A DNA stretch of 22,604 nucleotides from NCBI GenBank assembly GCA_937890765.1, contig CALADQ010000011.1, positions 1-22,604 of the forward strand, given 5' to 3'. A model generated the notes under the pieces. It was not told the origin of the DNA. It saw nothing but the letters and a program-made list of their open reading frames with translations, and did no database searches. Shown here in pieces: positions 1 through 6,261 of the stretch. Source of the stretch: an uncultured Candidatus Neoarthromitus sp. GTDB lineage: Bacteria; Bacillota; Clostridia; Clostridiales; Clostridiaceae. The translations under genes and the position numbers were made by a program. How positions within the stretch are numbered: position 1 is the stretch's first letter; the number at the start of each line of letters is the position of its first letter.

Positions 1-2
1 AC

Positions 3-77
3 GGTGATATGTTAAAGGCAATGGGAGAGAGCCTAGAATTTGAAGAAAAGTATATCAATTCTTATAAAATGTTATAA
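3..77 (+). CDS. C-terminal tail of an unidentified protein (cut by window edge)
   Basis: An open frame enters from the left edge and ends with TAA at 75-77, leaving 24 residues that begin GDMLKAMGES and end NSYKML. The tail is charged and probably helical. It lies 25 bases before the ATPase remnant on the same strand, so it may be an upstream gene of the same transcript. I do not recognise it, and without the upstream sequence I cannot say whether it is part of a working gene. Confidence 0.35.
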   Translation, partial: GDMLKAMGESLEFEEKYINSYKML

Positions 78-102
78 AATATAACTAAATTTGATGTGGT
101 GA

Positions 103-264
103 ATGACAATATTTACAGCTGTTAAGCTTAAAAATTTTAAATCACTAGTAGATTTTGAAGTGAAATTTCCTAATTATGAGCATATGTATTTTAGTGGGAC
201 TGAGGTTGTAGATAAGCCTGTTATTATGATAGGCAAGGCTATAGAGTTGAGAAGGAGATTTTAA
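103..264 (+). pseudogene. Remnant of an AAA/ABC-type ATPase gene (N-terminal strand plus a short tail)
   Basis: ATG at 103 opens a 53-residue frame. It begins MTIFTAVKLKNFKSLVDFEV, which matches the first beta strands of OLD/RecF-like ATPases (KNFKS followed by an acidic beta hairpin). The frame runs to KPVIMIGKA, where such proteins continue into the Walker A loop (IMIYGxNGxGKS). Here the P-loop and the remaining several hundred residues are absent, and the frame stops at 262-264 after IELRRRF. The simplest reading is a large internal deletion joining the N-terminal strand to the gene's last codons. An SD for the next gene (AAGGAG, 252-257) lies inside the tail, as expected for a coupled two-gene system. 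No ATPase activity is possible. The family call rests on a short segment. Confidence 0.5.
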
Positions 265-266
265 AA

Positions 267-629
267 ATAAATAAACCACCTAGTATAATAATTTCTCATG
301 GAAAATCTGAAGTGGACTTTTTTGGAACAATAAAACAAAATTTACGTTTAAAAATAGAAATAGATTCTGATAAGAAAGGTGAAAAATCTATTCAGATAAA
401 TAGTCTGTGTAGATTTTTAAATAATCATAAATATAAACGTAATAATTTTTTAAGTTGTTTTAAAGATATAGAAGTAATAGTTGGGAAAATAAATCCTAGT
501 TTTAAAATTTTTACAGTATTAGATACCGATGATAAAGAAAAAGAAGTAAACTTAAAAAGATATTTGAATAGAGAGATGTTTAAATCGCACCATACTTTAT
601 TCTTAAATATTGAAAATAAAAACACTTGA
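267..629 (+). pseudogene. Decayed TOPRIM/RloB-like partner of the ATPase
   Basis: The frame in phase with 312-629 extends upstream to 216. With an SD AAGGAG at 252-257 and nine bases of spacing, the expected start codon falls on ATA at 267-269, giving I-NKPPSIIISHGKSEVDFF. SHGKSE resembles the EGxTE strand-loop that opens RloB and TOPRIM-like nuclease domains. KIFTVLDTDD further on resembles their acidic metal-binding DxD motif. GTG at 312 is the first ordinary start codon, but it lies after the first motif and would remove it. The protein ends soon after NREMFKSH, where I would expect a longer C-terminal domain, and its TGA lies in a terminator stem. A mutated start (ATG to ATA) and a truncated end mark it as decayed. 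The family assignment is from motif shape only. Confidence 0.45.
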
Positions 630-650
630 TTAAAATATCAAGTGTTTTTT
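619..650. terminator. Bidirectional rho-independent terminator
   Basis: AACACTTGAT (621-630) pairs perfectly with ATCAAGTGTT (637-646) around a 6-base loop, with an A tract before and a T tract after. It can end both the plus-strand remnant, whose TGA (627-629) lies inside the stem, and the minus-strand operon that ends at 660. Confidence 0.85.
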
Positions 651-659
651 AAATTTAGT

Positions 660-833
660 TTATATGAATAATTTTAAAATTAAAGCAATTGGTAAAAGTA
701 AAAAAGTTAAAATTAAAAATACTATACAAGTAATATCAGATATGTTATCATTATCTTGTTGTTTTGAATCTGGGGTTTCTTTTGATTGCTCCAGATTATT
801 TTTTTTGTTTTTGTAATAATAAGTTATTCTCAT
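660..833 (-). CDS. Small single-TM protein (57 aa) overlapping the RHH gene
   Basis: ATG lies at 833-831 and TAA at 662-660. The first 32 or so residues are polar (MRITYYYKNK followed by a Gln/Asp/Asn-rich stretch). The last 24 form one strongly hydrophobic segment beginning ITCIVFLILTFLLLP and ending LKLFI, which predicts a C-terminal tail anchor. A purine-rich GGGGGA lies nine bases before the ATG. The start overlaps the last 38 bases of the RHH gene in another frame, the same tight packing seen elsewhere in this operon. It ends just before the terminator. It could be a membrane-tethered partner or a toxin-like peptide. Hydrophobic segments can arise by chance in AT-rich DNA, so confidence is moderate. 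Confidence 0.5.
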   Translation of the reverse strand: MRITYYYKNKKNNLEQSKETPDSKQQDNDNISDITCIVFLILTFLLLPIALILKLFI

Positions 834-1242
834 CTTCTAATATCCCCCAAACACTGTTATTTTTGCATGTTTCCCATATGGAAGCAATAAAATCCATTAT
901 TACTAAATCTATATAGTAACTAATATTGCCTTTAGATCTTTGTTTTATTTGTTCCTTTTCTTCCTTAAACAATCGTATATTTACCAATTTATTTTTTTTA
1001 TCTCTAAATTCACATGAACTTATTTTCTTAATTTCAGCTTCCGTGAAGATTTTAAGCATTTTATCAACATCATTATCTGTAATTTTTATGTGTCCTTGAT
1101 ATAGATCAACTCTGATTAAATCTCTTAATATTTTACTTATATTTTTTTTATTAATTCTACGTAATAATGAGTAATATTTTTGATTTATTCTAATACTTAT
1201 TATGCTGTCATACTCTCTGTAATCACGTTCACGTATATACAT
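796..1242 (-). CDS. Protein with two ribbon-helix-helix-like domains (148 aa)
   Basis: Two segments have the RHH pattern of a short beta strand, helix, turn with NIS, and second helix. One spans about residues 13-49 (IISIRINQKYYSLLRRI, then NISKILRDLI). The other spans about 86-120 (LVNIRLFKEEKEQIKQRS, then NISYYIDLVIMDFI). RHH proteins normally dimerise to form the DNA-contacting beta ribbon, so two motifs in one chain suggests a covalent dimer. A plausible job is plasmid copy control or partition, or repression of this operon, as for CopG/Arc-type proteins; that is inference. It starts 15 bases after the stop of the preceding 106-aa gene, with a weak AGGAT SD, and its end overlaps the small TM gene. 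The RHH assignment is by eye. Confidence 0.6.
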   Translation of the reverse strand: MYIRERDYREYDSIISIRINQKYYSLLRRINKKNISKILRDLIRVDLYQGHIKITDNDVDKMLKIFTEAEIKKISSCEFRDKKNKLVNIRLFKEEKEQIKQRSKGNISYYIDLVIMDFIASIWETCKNNSVWGILEDENNLLLQKQKK

Positions 1243-1257
1243 ATAATATATCCTGTT

Positions 1258-1578
1258 TTATGTTGTATAGTTGATTTTAGAAGTATGTGATTCTAAATAT
1301 TCTGAAAATATGTCGAGTGCTATTTTACAAATAGGTACAGCTGAATAATAAGTATAAAACATAGGCAATATTTTTTTAAGAGATTTAAGTTTATATTGAT
1401 ATTCTACATCGTTTAATATTGTTTCTAGTTTTTTGAAATCTTGAAATATATTTAGTACAATATTTCGCATTTCTTTTATTTCACCATTGTTACACTGTTT
1501 TATCATATCCATTAATTTATGTAATTTATAACAAACCATATCTAATTGGTTATCAGAATCTAATTTAGTTAATACCAT
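1258..1578 (-). CDS. Hypothetical helical protein (106 aa)
   Basis: The ATG at 1578-1576 has a good GGAGG eight bases upstream, and its start overlaps the end of the 51-aa gene by 14 bases, so translation is probably coupled. The sequence is mostly amphipathic helix (LDMVCYKLHKLMDMIKQC; later LKSLKKILPMFYTYYSAV), with no signal peptide, TM segment or motif that I recognise. It is the fourth gene of the minus-strand operon led by the replication-like protein. Its size and position fit an accessory protein of a small replicon or integrative element, but no function can be read from the sequence. Confidence 0.6.
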   Translation of the reverse strand: MVLTKLDSDNQLDMVCYKLHKLMDMIKQCNNGEIKEMRNIVLNIFQDFKKLETILNDVEYQYKLKSLKKILPMFYTYYSAVPICKIALDIFSEYLESHTSKINYTT

Positions 1579-1720
1579 TTTTAAAATCCTCCAACTTAGA
1601 TTTAAGTCTAAAATGTTCTAATTTAAGCTTACTAACTATAAGTAACATTTTATTATATTTTCTATCTAACTTTTCATATTTTCTTTTATATTTGTTGAAT
1701 TGTCTTATTGTTTTATTCAT
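1565..1720 (-). CDS. Small coiled-coil-like basic protein (51 aa)
   Basis: ATG lies at 1720-1718 with GGAGAG four bases before it, and TAA at 1567-1565 lies inside the next gene's start. The protein is highly basic and heptad-like (MNKTIRQFNKYKRKYEKLDR, then KLKLEHFRLKSKLEDFK), which suggests a short coiled coil. Overlap with the downstream 106-aa gene and a 12-base gap from the upstream 26-aa gene place it firmly in the operon. I do not recognise a family. It could bind nucleic acid through its basic face or act as an oligomerisation peptide. Confidence 0.55.
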   Translation of the reverse strand: MNKTIRQFNKYKRKYEKLDRKYNKMLLIVSKLKLEHFRLKSKLEDFKNGIN

Positions 1721-1731
1721 ATAACTCTCCT

Positions 1732-1812
1732 TTATTTTATTAATTCGAAGATTGATATTTGTCCATCAATCTGTTCAAAATTTTTATATAAATAAAAATC
1801 ATCATCTAACAT
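1732..1812 (-). CDS. 26-aa peptide with a sliding-clamp-binding-like motif
   Basis: An AGGAGG lies six bases before the ATG at 1812-1810; an earlier ATG two codons' distance away is out of frame and stops at once. The peptide is acidic at the start (MLDDDFYLYKNF) and ends EQIDGQISIFELIK. QISIF fits the loose consensus of bacterial beta-clamp-binding peptides, QL[S/D]LF. It sits between the replication-like gene and the 51-aa gene with normal operon spacing. The strong SD and the operon position argue that it is translated. Clamp binding is an inference from the motif alone. Confidence 0.5.
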   Translation of the reverse strand: MLDDDFYLYKNFEQIDGQISIFELIK

Positions 1813-1826
1813 GACATACCTCCTAT

Positions 1827-2615
1827 TTAATTTTCAATGAGCAATTTTTCTAGTTTTTTAAAATCATATTCTCTTTGAGGAAATTCGCAAAACTTATTTA
1901 TTTTAGAGGATTCAAATACTTTAGCAAAGTATTTGAAAGGTGAGTACATATCTTTATTACTACAATATTTACAAGTTTGAATAAATCTCTCTTTTGACTT
2001 TAAGTACATTTCTATGTATTTTGATAAATCATAATTTTTAAATTTAACATTATATGTGTTAAGTGTGTTGCATACAGTTTGTACATTTTCATCATTTAAA
2101 TTTAACGTTTTGCATTTAATAGTTTTTACATTATTCACCATTTTTTTTATTTTTGTATGAATACCGTTAACTACAGTATTTAAATTTTGATTAACTTGTG
2201 ATATAATTTTATTAGAAGTTTTAAGGATTCTAGCCTTTTTTATACTGTTACAAAAAACTAGTGATTTTCGTATAAGCCATTTAGGCATAGCTTTTAAAAT
2301 CACTGTTAATTGGCAAAAATGGTTGTTTTTGCATTTGTTTGTTTTAACAGTAAATTTTGGTAGTGTGTCGATTAGTCCTAAGAACTTTAGAGTTTTTTTA
2401 TAGTTATAAATGCTCTGTATTGATATACCTAGTTGTTTTGCAACATAGTCATCTTTAGCAATTACAAAATTATAATTTTTGTATTTACCATTAATAATTT
2501 TCCAATTATTAATTGATGATGCTTTGTATAACTTTGTTAGGTATTCGTAGTAACGCTTACACCCACTTGTGAGGTGTTTTTGTTTAACAGACATAACCAT
2601 ATTAAAAAAACTCAT
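1827..2615 (-). CDS. Replication initiator / replisome-organiser-like protein with winged-helix domain
   Basis: The 262-residue protein has a helix-turn-helix at about residues 54-82 (DDYVAKQLGISIQSIYNYKK, then TLKFLGLID), typical of the winged-helix N-terminus of plasmid and phage replication proteins. Its C-terminus, SPFKYFAKVF then REYDFKKLEKLL, is like the ends I associate with phage or ICE replisome organisers. The middle is Lys/Asn-rich and poorly conserved in appearance. GGAG lies 11 bases before the chosen ATG at 2615; Met6 and Met8 are alternatives. It leads the minus-strand operon and is divergent from the multi-XRE regulator, a layout usual for replicon or ICE control regions. I cannot name the family precisely. 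Confidence 0.55.
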   Translation of the reverse strand: MSFFNMVMSVKQKHLTSGCKRYYEYLTKLYKASSINNWKIINGKYKNYNFVIAKDDYVAKQLGISIQSIYNYKKTLKFLGLIDTLPKFTVKTNKCKNNHFCQLTVILKAMPKWLIRKSLVFCNSIKKARILKTSNKIISQVNQNLNTVVNGIHTKIKKMVNNVKTIKCKTLNLNDENVQTVCNTLNTYNVKFKNYDLSKYIEMYLKSKERFIQTCKYCSNKDMYSPFKYFAKVFESSKINKFCEFPQREYDFKKLEKLLIEN

Positions 2616-2714
2616 TTATGAATAAACTCCTTTCTCTAAATATTGATTAAAAACGTACTGAATAAAGGTGTATTAAAATATTTGTTTTAGTGCTCCTTGA
2701 TATTTGAGTTATTG

Positions 2715-2726
2715 CTATTTAAATAG
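2715..2726. repeat. 12-bp perfect palindrome in divergent control region
   Basis: CTATTTAAATAG is self-complementary and lies about 100 bases upstream of the replication-like gene and about 140 bases upstream of the regulator. It could be an operator or replication-related site. AT-rich palindromes of this size can occur by chance. Confidence 0.4.
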
Positions 2727-2744
2727 TGGTGTTACTGATATGAG

Positions 2745-2778
2745 CAAATTCAATGAGCCTGGGAAACTTTTGAATTTG
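2745..2778. repeat. 9-bp inverted repeat with 16-base spacer
   Basis: CAAATTCAA (2745-2753) and TTGAATTTG (2770-2778) are exact complements around TGAGCCTGGGAAACTT. The spacer is the most GC-rich stretch of this intergenic region. It may be a protein-binding site or hairpin controlling the divergent genes. Confidence 0.45.
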
Positions 2779-2792
2779 TTTTATTTTTGAAA

Positions 2793-2822
2793 TTGCAACT
2801 TGATTATACATCAAAATATATT
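2793..2822 (+). promoter_or_regulatory. Putative sigma-A promoter of the multi-XRE regulator with inverted repeat
   Basis: TTGCAA (2793-2798) and TATATT (2817-2822) are separated by 18 bases. An inverted repeat TTGAT-N5-ATCAA (2800-2814) lies between the two boxes, where a repressor would block RNA polymerase. This suggests autoregulation by the downstream HTH protein. Confidence 0.45.
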
Positions 2823-2863
2823 TACATGTCAATACTTAATCTTTATGAAAGGAGTTTGTTTTT

Positions 2864-3754
2864 GTGGATAAATTTAAAGTTAATTTAAAGAAAAAAATGG
2901 ATAAATATATTAAACTTAACGGAATTTCTTATGCGTATTTTGAAAGGTCGGATGGTTTTAAAAATTTAGATGGAATTAGGAGGAATGGGGTAACAACTTT
3001 CAAAACTCTTTTTCAAACATCTAAGTTTTTAGGTATTGATATAAGGAATTTTTTAATGTTTGATGACCATACATATATTTTTGAAAATTCCTTCGATACA
3101 TCTGAGGAATTTTTTGTATTTTTAGGGTCTAGATTTAAAAATTTTAGACTAAGTAAAAACATAAAAGCAACGGATGTTTTAGAAAAAACTGGTATTAGCC
3201 TTGCGACAATATCAAGTATGGAGAATGCTAAATTACCAATATCTTTAAAAAATTTTTATGTTTTTTTAGATGTATTAGAAGCTACATCAGATGAGTTTTT
3301 TTTAAAAGGTGAAAAATATGAGATTATAGGGAATGAAATTAAGAATAAAATAAGTATAGATGATTTTAATAATAGAATTTATGAACTTGAGGAAATAAAA
3401 GGTAGAATAGTTGGTGGAAATATAACTACTAATCCTAATACATTTCCAACATTACATGGATTTTTAAAGATATGTAAAAGTTTAAAAGTAACTCCTAAAG
3501 ATTTTTTTGATTTTGAAAAAAAAGAGTTTGATAAACAGTATACAGTGATAGATGTTTCAAATTCAGCTAATTTTATAAAACATCAGTTGGAATTAAGAGG
3601 AGTTAAGGTTCAAAGATATATAAAGTTGGATTCAATTTTCTTGTTTTGCAATGAGAAAAACATTTCAATTTCAGATTTTTTCGATGTATCAAGTACTGTA
3701 GGTAATATTTCTCAAACTCACTCTAATATGATACGAAAACAACGGGAATTTTAG
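2864..3754 (+). CDS. Multi-XRE-domain regulator (four degenerate HTH repeats)
   Basis: Start is GTG at 2864, with AAAGGAG nine bases upstream. The 296 residues divide into four segments that each end like a Cro/C1 HTH domain of lactococcal-type XRE proteins. Segment ends are GIDIRNFLMFD (repeat about 5-67), EATSDEFFLKG (about 87-149), LKVTPKDFFDFE (about 157-218) and NISISDFFDVS (about 235-276, shortened). Repeat 2 shows a clear HTH (DVLEKTGISLATISSMENAK), and repeat 3 keeps RIYELEEIKGRI then FPTLHGFLKICKSL. It is divergent from the replication-like operon and probably represses it, itself, or both. The final residues, about SNMIRKQREF, are encoded by sequence that reads in another frame as the downstream hydrolase, so the natural C-terminus has been replaced. 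Confidence 0.65.
   Translation: MDKFKVNLKKKMDKYIKLNGISYAYFERSDGFKNLDGIRRNGVTTFKTLFQTSKFLGIDIRNFLMFDDHTYIFENSFDTSEEFFVFLGSRFKNFRLSKNIKATDVLEKTGISLATISSMENAKLPISLKNFYVFLDVLEATSDEFFLKGEKYEIIGNEIKNKISIDDFNNRIYELEEIKGRIVGGNITTNPNTFPTLHGFLKICKSLKVTPKDFFDFEKKEFDKQYTVIDVSNSANFIKHQLELRGVKVQRYIKLDSIFLFCNEKNISISDFFDVSSTVGNISQTHSNMIRKQREF
3720..3735. other. Inferred junction between mobile region and older chromosome
   Basis: In the +1 frame of the hydrolase, sequence after the stop at 3724-3726 reads YDTKTTGILVLKGDEIRFEK, which looks like genuine hydrolase upstream of any usable start codon. The same bases in the regulator frame encode its last ten residues. The join of foreign and native DNA is therefore within about 15 bases of 3727. 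No flanking repeat can be tested because the other end is outside the window. Confidence 0.45.
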
Positions 3755-4617
3755 TTTTGAAGGGAGATGAAATAAGGTTTGAAAAATATTTTATGGGTTC
3801 AAATGAAGAAACTTTGTTTTCCTCAAATTCAATTTGTAAATCTTTCGTTTCTGCATTAGTTGGAATTACAATTGATGAAGGAAAAATACAAAGCGTCGAT
3901 GATTCGATTTCAAAATATATACATGAATTTAAGGGAACTGATTTTGAAGAAATAACTATAAAAGATTGTTTAACAATGAGAAGTGGAATTAATTTTGATG
4001 AAAGGAAAGACGTAAAAACTATTTCGATTAAAAATTTAATTGGATTTTCAAAAATGAAATTAATTTCTAAGTTGGGACTTTCTCATGACCCAAATACAAT
4101 TACAAATTATTCGAGCATTAACACAGACATACTCGGCGAAATTGTTTCGAGAGCTACGAAAAAAAGTTTGAGCCAGTACATGGAAGAAAAAATTTGGAGA
4201 AATATAGGAGCTGAACAAAATGCTTATTGGACTTTAAGCAACAAAAAAGAATTAGCCAACGGAGGTTTAAATATTTCTTTAAGAGATTATGCCAAATTTG
4301 GGAAAATGTATTTAAACGGAGGAAAGTTTAATGGAAAACAAATTGTTCAATCAAGTTGGGTTAACGACTCAATTCAAAATTACGATGATTCAAAAAATAT
4401 TTTGGGATATGGTTATCAATTTTGGATTCCTAAGGGCGATGAAAAAGAATTTATGGCGATTGGAGTTTTTGGACAGTGGATATATGTAAATCCAAATAAA
4501 AATGTTGTGATAGTAAAAACTTGTTCAGATTTAGAATTTGAAAATGACAACAAAAATCAAAAAACTCTTAAATTTTTTAGAGAAATATCAAATTCATTAA
4601 TGGAGGAAAATTTATGA
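3727..4617 (+). pseudogene. 5'-truncated serine hydrolase of the class C beta-lactamase/EstB-NylB type
   Basis: The frame has the catalytic S-x-x-K (NSICKSF, residues 25-28 counting from the TTG at 3757), the Y-x-S motif (NYSSINTDILGEI, Tyr118) and a C-terminal GVFGQWIYVNP strand. These are the core features of penicillin-binding-protein-like serine esterases and amidases such as 6-aminohexanoate-dimer hydrolases. Homologues usually have an additional N-terminal segment of some tens of residues and often a signal peptide. Here the frame begins abruptly at the mobile junction and has no convincing SD. Translation could still occur from TTG 3757 by coupling to the regulator stop at 3752-3754. 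The 3' end overlaps the GNAT gene by ATGA. I call it truncated, though the active-site residues remain. Confidence 0.65.
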
Positions 4618-5201
4618 TAGATAAAAACAAAATTTTTTTGAGAAATCCAAATTCACAAGATGACATTAAACAAATTTCAAAACTTATTTACTCAACGGAT
4701 TTTAAAATTTATGGTGCAATGTTCAATGACGAAACAACAATGTGCAAAATTTTAAATGAAACTATGAAATCCCAAAAATGCAATTTGAATTTTAAAAATT
4801 CCATAATTGCAAATTACGAAAATTATATTATAGGAATTGTTTGTTTCGTTGAAGAAAATTATTTTGATGACATGAACGAATACAAAAATAATTTTGAAAA
4901 ATTAAATTTAAAAATTCCACAACATTTCTATGGAGTTTATGAAAATTATTGGAGCAAATTAATAAACGAAAATCTAAATGGAATTTGTTACATTTCAAAC
5001 ATAGCAGTAGATGAAAAATTTCAAAAACTCGGAGTTGCATCAAAGCTTTTAAACAATTTGAAAAATTATACTAATAAAAAAGTTATAGCTTTGGATGTTG
5101 TAAAAGAAAATACATCAGCAATAAACGCCTACATTAAAAATGGTTTTAAAATAATTGAAAGCAAAAATGAAAAAGCCTTTAGAATGATTTTTGAAAAATA
5201 A
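4614..5201 (+). CDS. GNAT family N-acetyltransferase
   Basis: The 195-residue protein ends with a typical GNAT acetyl-CoA-binding core: YISNIAVDEKFQKLGVASKLL (beta4 and motif A, with Q137-K-L-G-V-A142 as the pyrophosphate loop), then ALDVVKENTSAINAYIKNGF (motif B region), and a final beta strand. The N-terminal half (residues 1-80) supplies the usual first strands and helix. The substrate is unknown; an amine of a small molecule, peptide or ribosomal protein is possible. ATG is at 4614 with GGAGG upstream inside the hydrolase, and ATGA overlap indicates translational coupling. A strong terminator follows. Confidence 0.8.
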   Translation: MIDKNKIFLRNPNSQDDIKQISKLIYSTDFKIYGAMFNDETTMCKILNETMKSQKCNLNFKNSIIANYENYIIGIVCFVEENYFDDMNEYKNNFEKLNLKIPQHFYGVYENYWSKLINENLNGICYISNIAVDEKFQKLGVASKLLNNLKNYTNKKVIALDVVKENTSAINAYIKNGFKIIESKNEKAFRMIFEK

Positions 5202-5214
5202 ATTTTAAAAACAA

Positions 5215-5242
5215 AAAAACGACTACGCGTGTAGTCGTTTTT
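5215..5242. terminator. Bidirectional terminator between GNAT and SDR genes
   Basis: AAAAACGACTAC (5215-5226) and GTAGTCGTTTTT (5231-5242) form a 12-bp stem with a GCGT loop. A and T tracts on both sides fit use by the two convergent genes. Confidence 0.9.
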
Positions 5243-5253
5243 ATATTTAAATT

Positions 5254-6051
5254 TTACATATTTCCATTAACTTGGTCTCCATAAGTAGGACAAGCCAAAC
5301 CATAACCTCCACAAACTGCAATAATTTGTCCAGTTGTGGTTGATGATTCATCACTTGCAAAATATAAAACCGTTGACGCAATTTCTTCAGGAGTTGACAT
5401 TCTTCCAATTGGCGTGTGTTTCATGAACAAACTTTGATATTCTTTAGGCAAATTTGTTTCAACTGCATCTGTGCTAGTCATTCCAGGGCAAACGACATTG
5501 CAACGAATGTTAAACTTAGCAGTGTGTACGGCAATCATTTTTGATAAATGGTTTATACCAGCTTTAGAAGTTCCATAAGCACATTGAGTAGTGTCTGGAT
5601 ATAAACTTGCAATTGAACTTATGTTTATAATGCTACCTGATTTTTGAGGTATCATAGCTTTTTTTATTACTAATTGCGAAGTTAAAAACACGCTACGTAA
5701 ATTCAGCTCAACATTTTCAGCGAAATTCGCATAATCACAATCTATTATGTTTAAATCGTATTTAGGATTTGTTCCACCAAAATTATTAACGAGTATGTCT
5801 ATTTTTCCTTCATTTTTTAAAACTTCATCCACCATAGATTCGTAAGATTCTTTTTGAGAAGCATCAAAATAAATAACTTTAACATTTTTTCCTTGAGAAT
5901 TAAGTTCATCTGCTATTTTTTGTCCAACATCTGTTTTTCTAACCGCCATATAAACGATTGCACCTTCATCAGATAAAGATTTAACAATTGAAAGCCCTAT
6001 TCCTCTAGTAGAAGCAGAAACAATTGCTATCTTATTTTTAACTCTCCCCAT
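5254..6051 (-). CDS. Short-chain dehydrogenase similar to 7-alpha-hydroxysteroid dehydrogenases
   Basis: I chose the ATG at 6051-6049 (265 aa, MGRVKNKIAIV) because GGAGG lies nine bases before it; an upstream in-frame ATG at 6081 has no SD. Classical SDR features are a cofactor loop SASTRGIG (residues 12-19), NNFGG (89-93), catalytic Ser146 (INISSIAS), Tyr159 and Lys163 (YGTSK), and CPGMTSTD near 188-195. Ser146, Tyr159 and Lys163 fall at the same numbers as in E. coli HdhA. AVRKTDVGQ (about 36-44) and YFDAS (61-65) recall clostridial 7-alpha-HSDH sequences, and Arg38 suggests NADP(H). Substrate could be a bile acid or another secondary alcohol. It stands alone, with its own promoter. Confidence 0.8.
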   Translation of the reverse strand: MGRVKNKIAIVSASTRGIGLSIVKSLSDEGAIVYMAVRKTDVGQKIADELNSQGKNVKVIYFDASQKESYESMVDEVLKNEGKIDILVNNFGGTNPKYDLNIIDCDYANFAENVELNLRSVFLTSQLVIKKAMIPQKSGSIINISSIASLYPDTTQCAYGTSKAGINHLSKMIAVHTAKFNIRCNVVCPGMTSTDAVETNLPKEYQSLFMKHTPIGRMSTPEEIASTVLYFASDESSTTTGQIIAVCGGYGLACPTYGDQVNGNM

Positions 6052-6122
6052 TTTATTTTGCCTCCAAAATTTTTCATACATTAAATTTAAAATTATAAAA
6101 ATTATCTAAAACGTTTAAGTAA

Positions 6123-6151
6123 AATTTAGCACAAGCATATTTTAATGTCAA
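6123..6151 (-). promoter_or_regulatory. Sigma-A promoter of the SDR gene
   Basis: Reading the minus strand, TTGACA (6151-6146) and TAAATT (6128-6123) are separated by 17 bases. The leader to the start codon would be about 65 bases. Confidence 0.65.
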
Positions 6152-6261
6152 TTATTCGTATTAAAATTAAAATTTGCTTTCTATACTTTGAATAATAACA
6201 TATTGATTACAAATTAAAATCGATAACTGAACATAATTAACATAATAGTTACAACTTTTAT

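Noticed and set aside
2616..2863. Origin with iterons or DnaA boxes beside the replication-like gene
   Set aside because: I found palindromes but no set of direct iterons and no convincing TTATNCACA box; an origin could lie outside the window or within the gene.
1..3730. Flanking direct repeats or att sites of the mobile region
   Set aside because: The left end is not in the window and no integrase or transposase is visible, so no pair can be defined.
6105..6120. A catabolite-repression (cre) site around AAACGTTT upstream of the SDR gene
   Set aside because: Only the AT-rich core matches; the outer TG/CA positions of the cre consensus are missing. A similar partial match near 19430 fails for the same reason.
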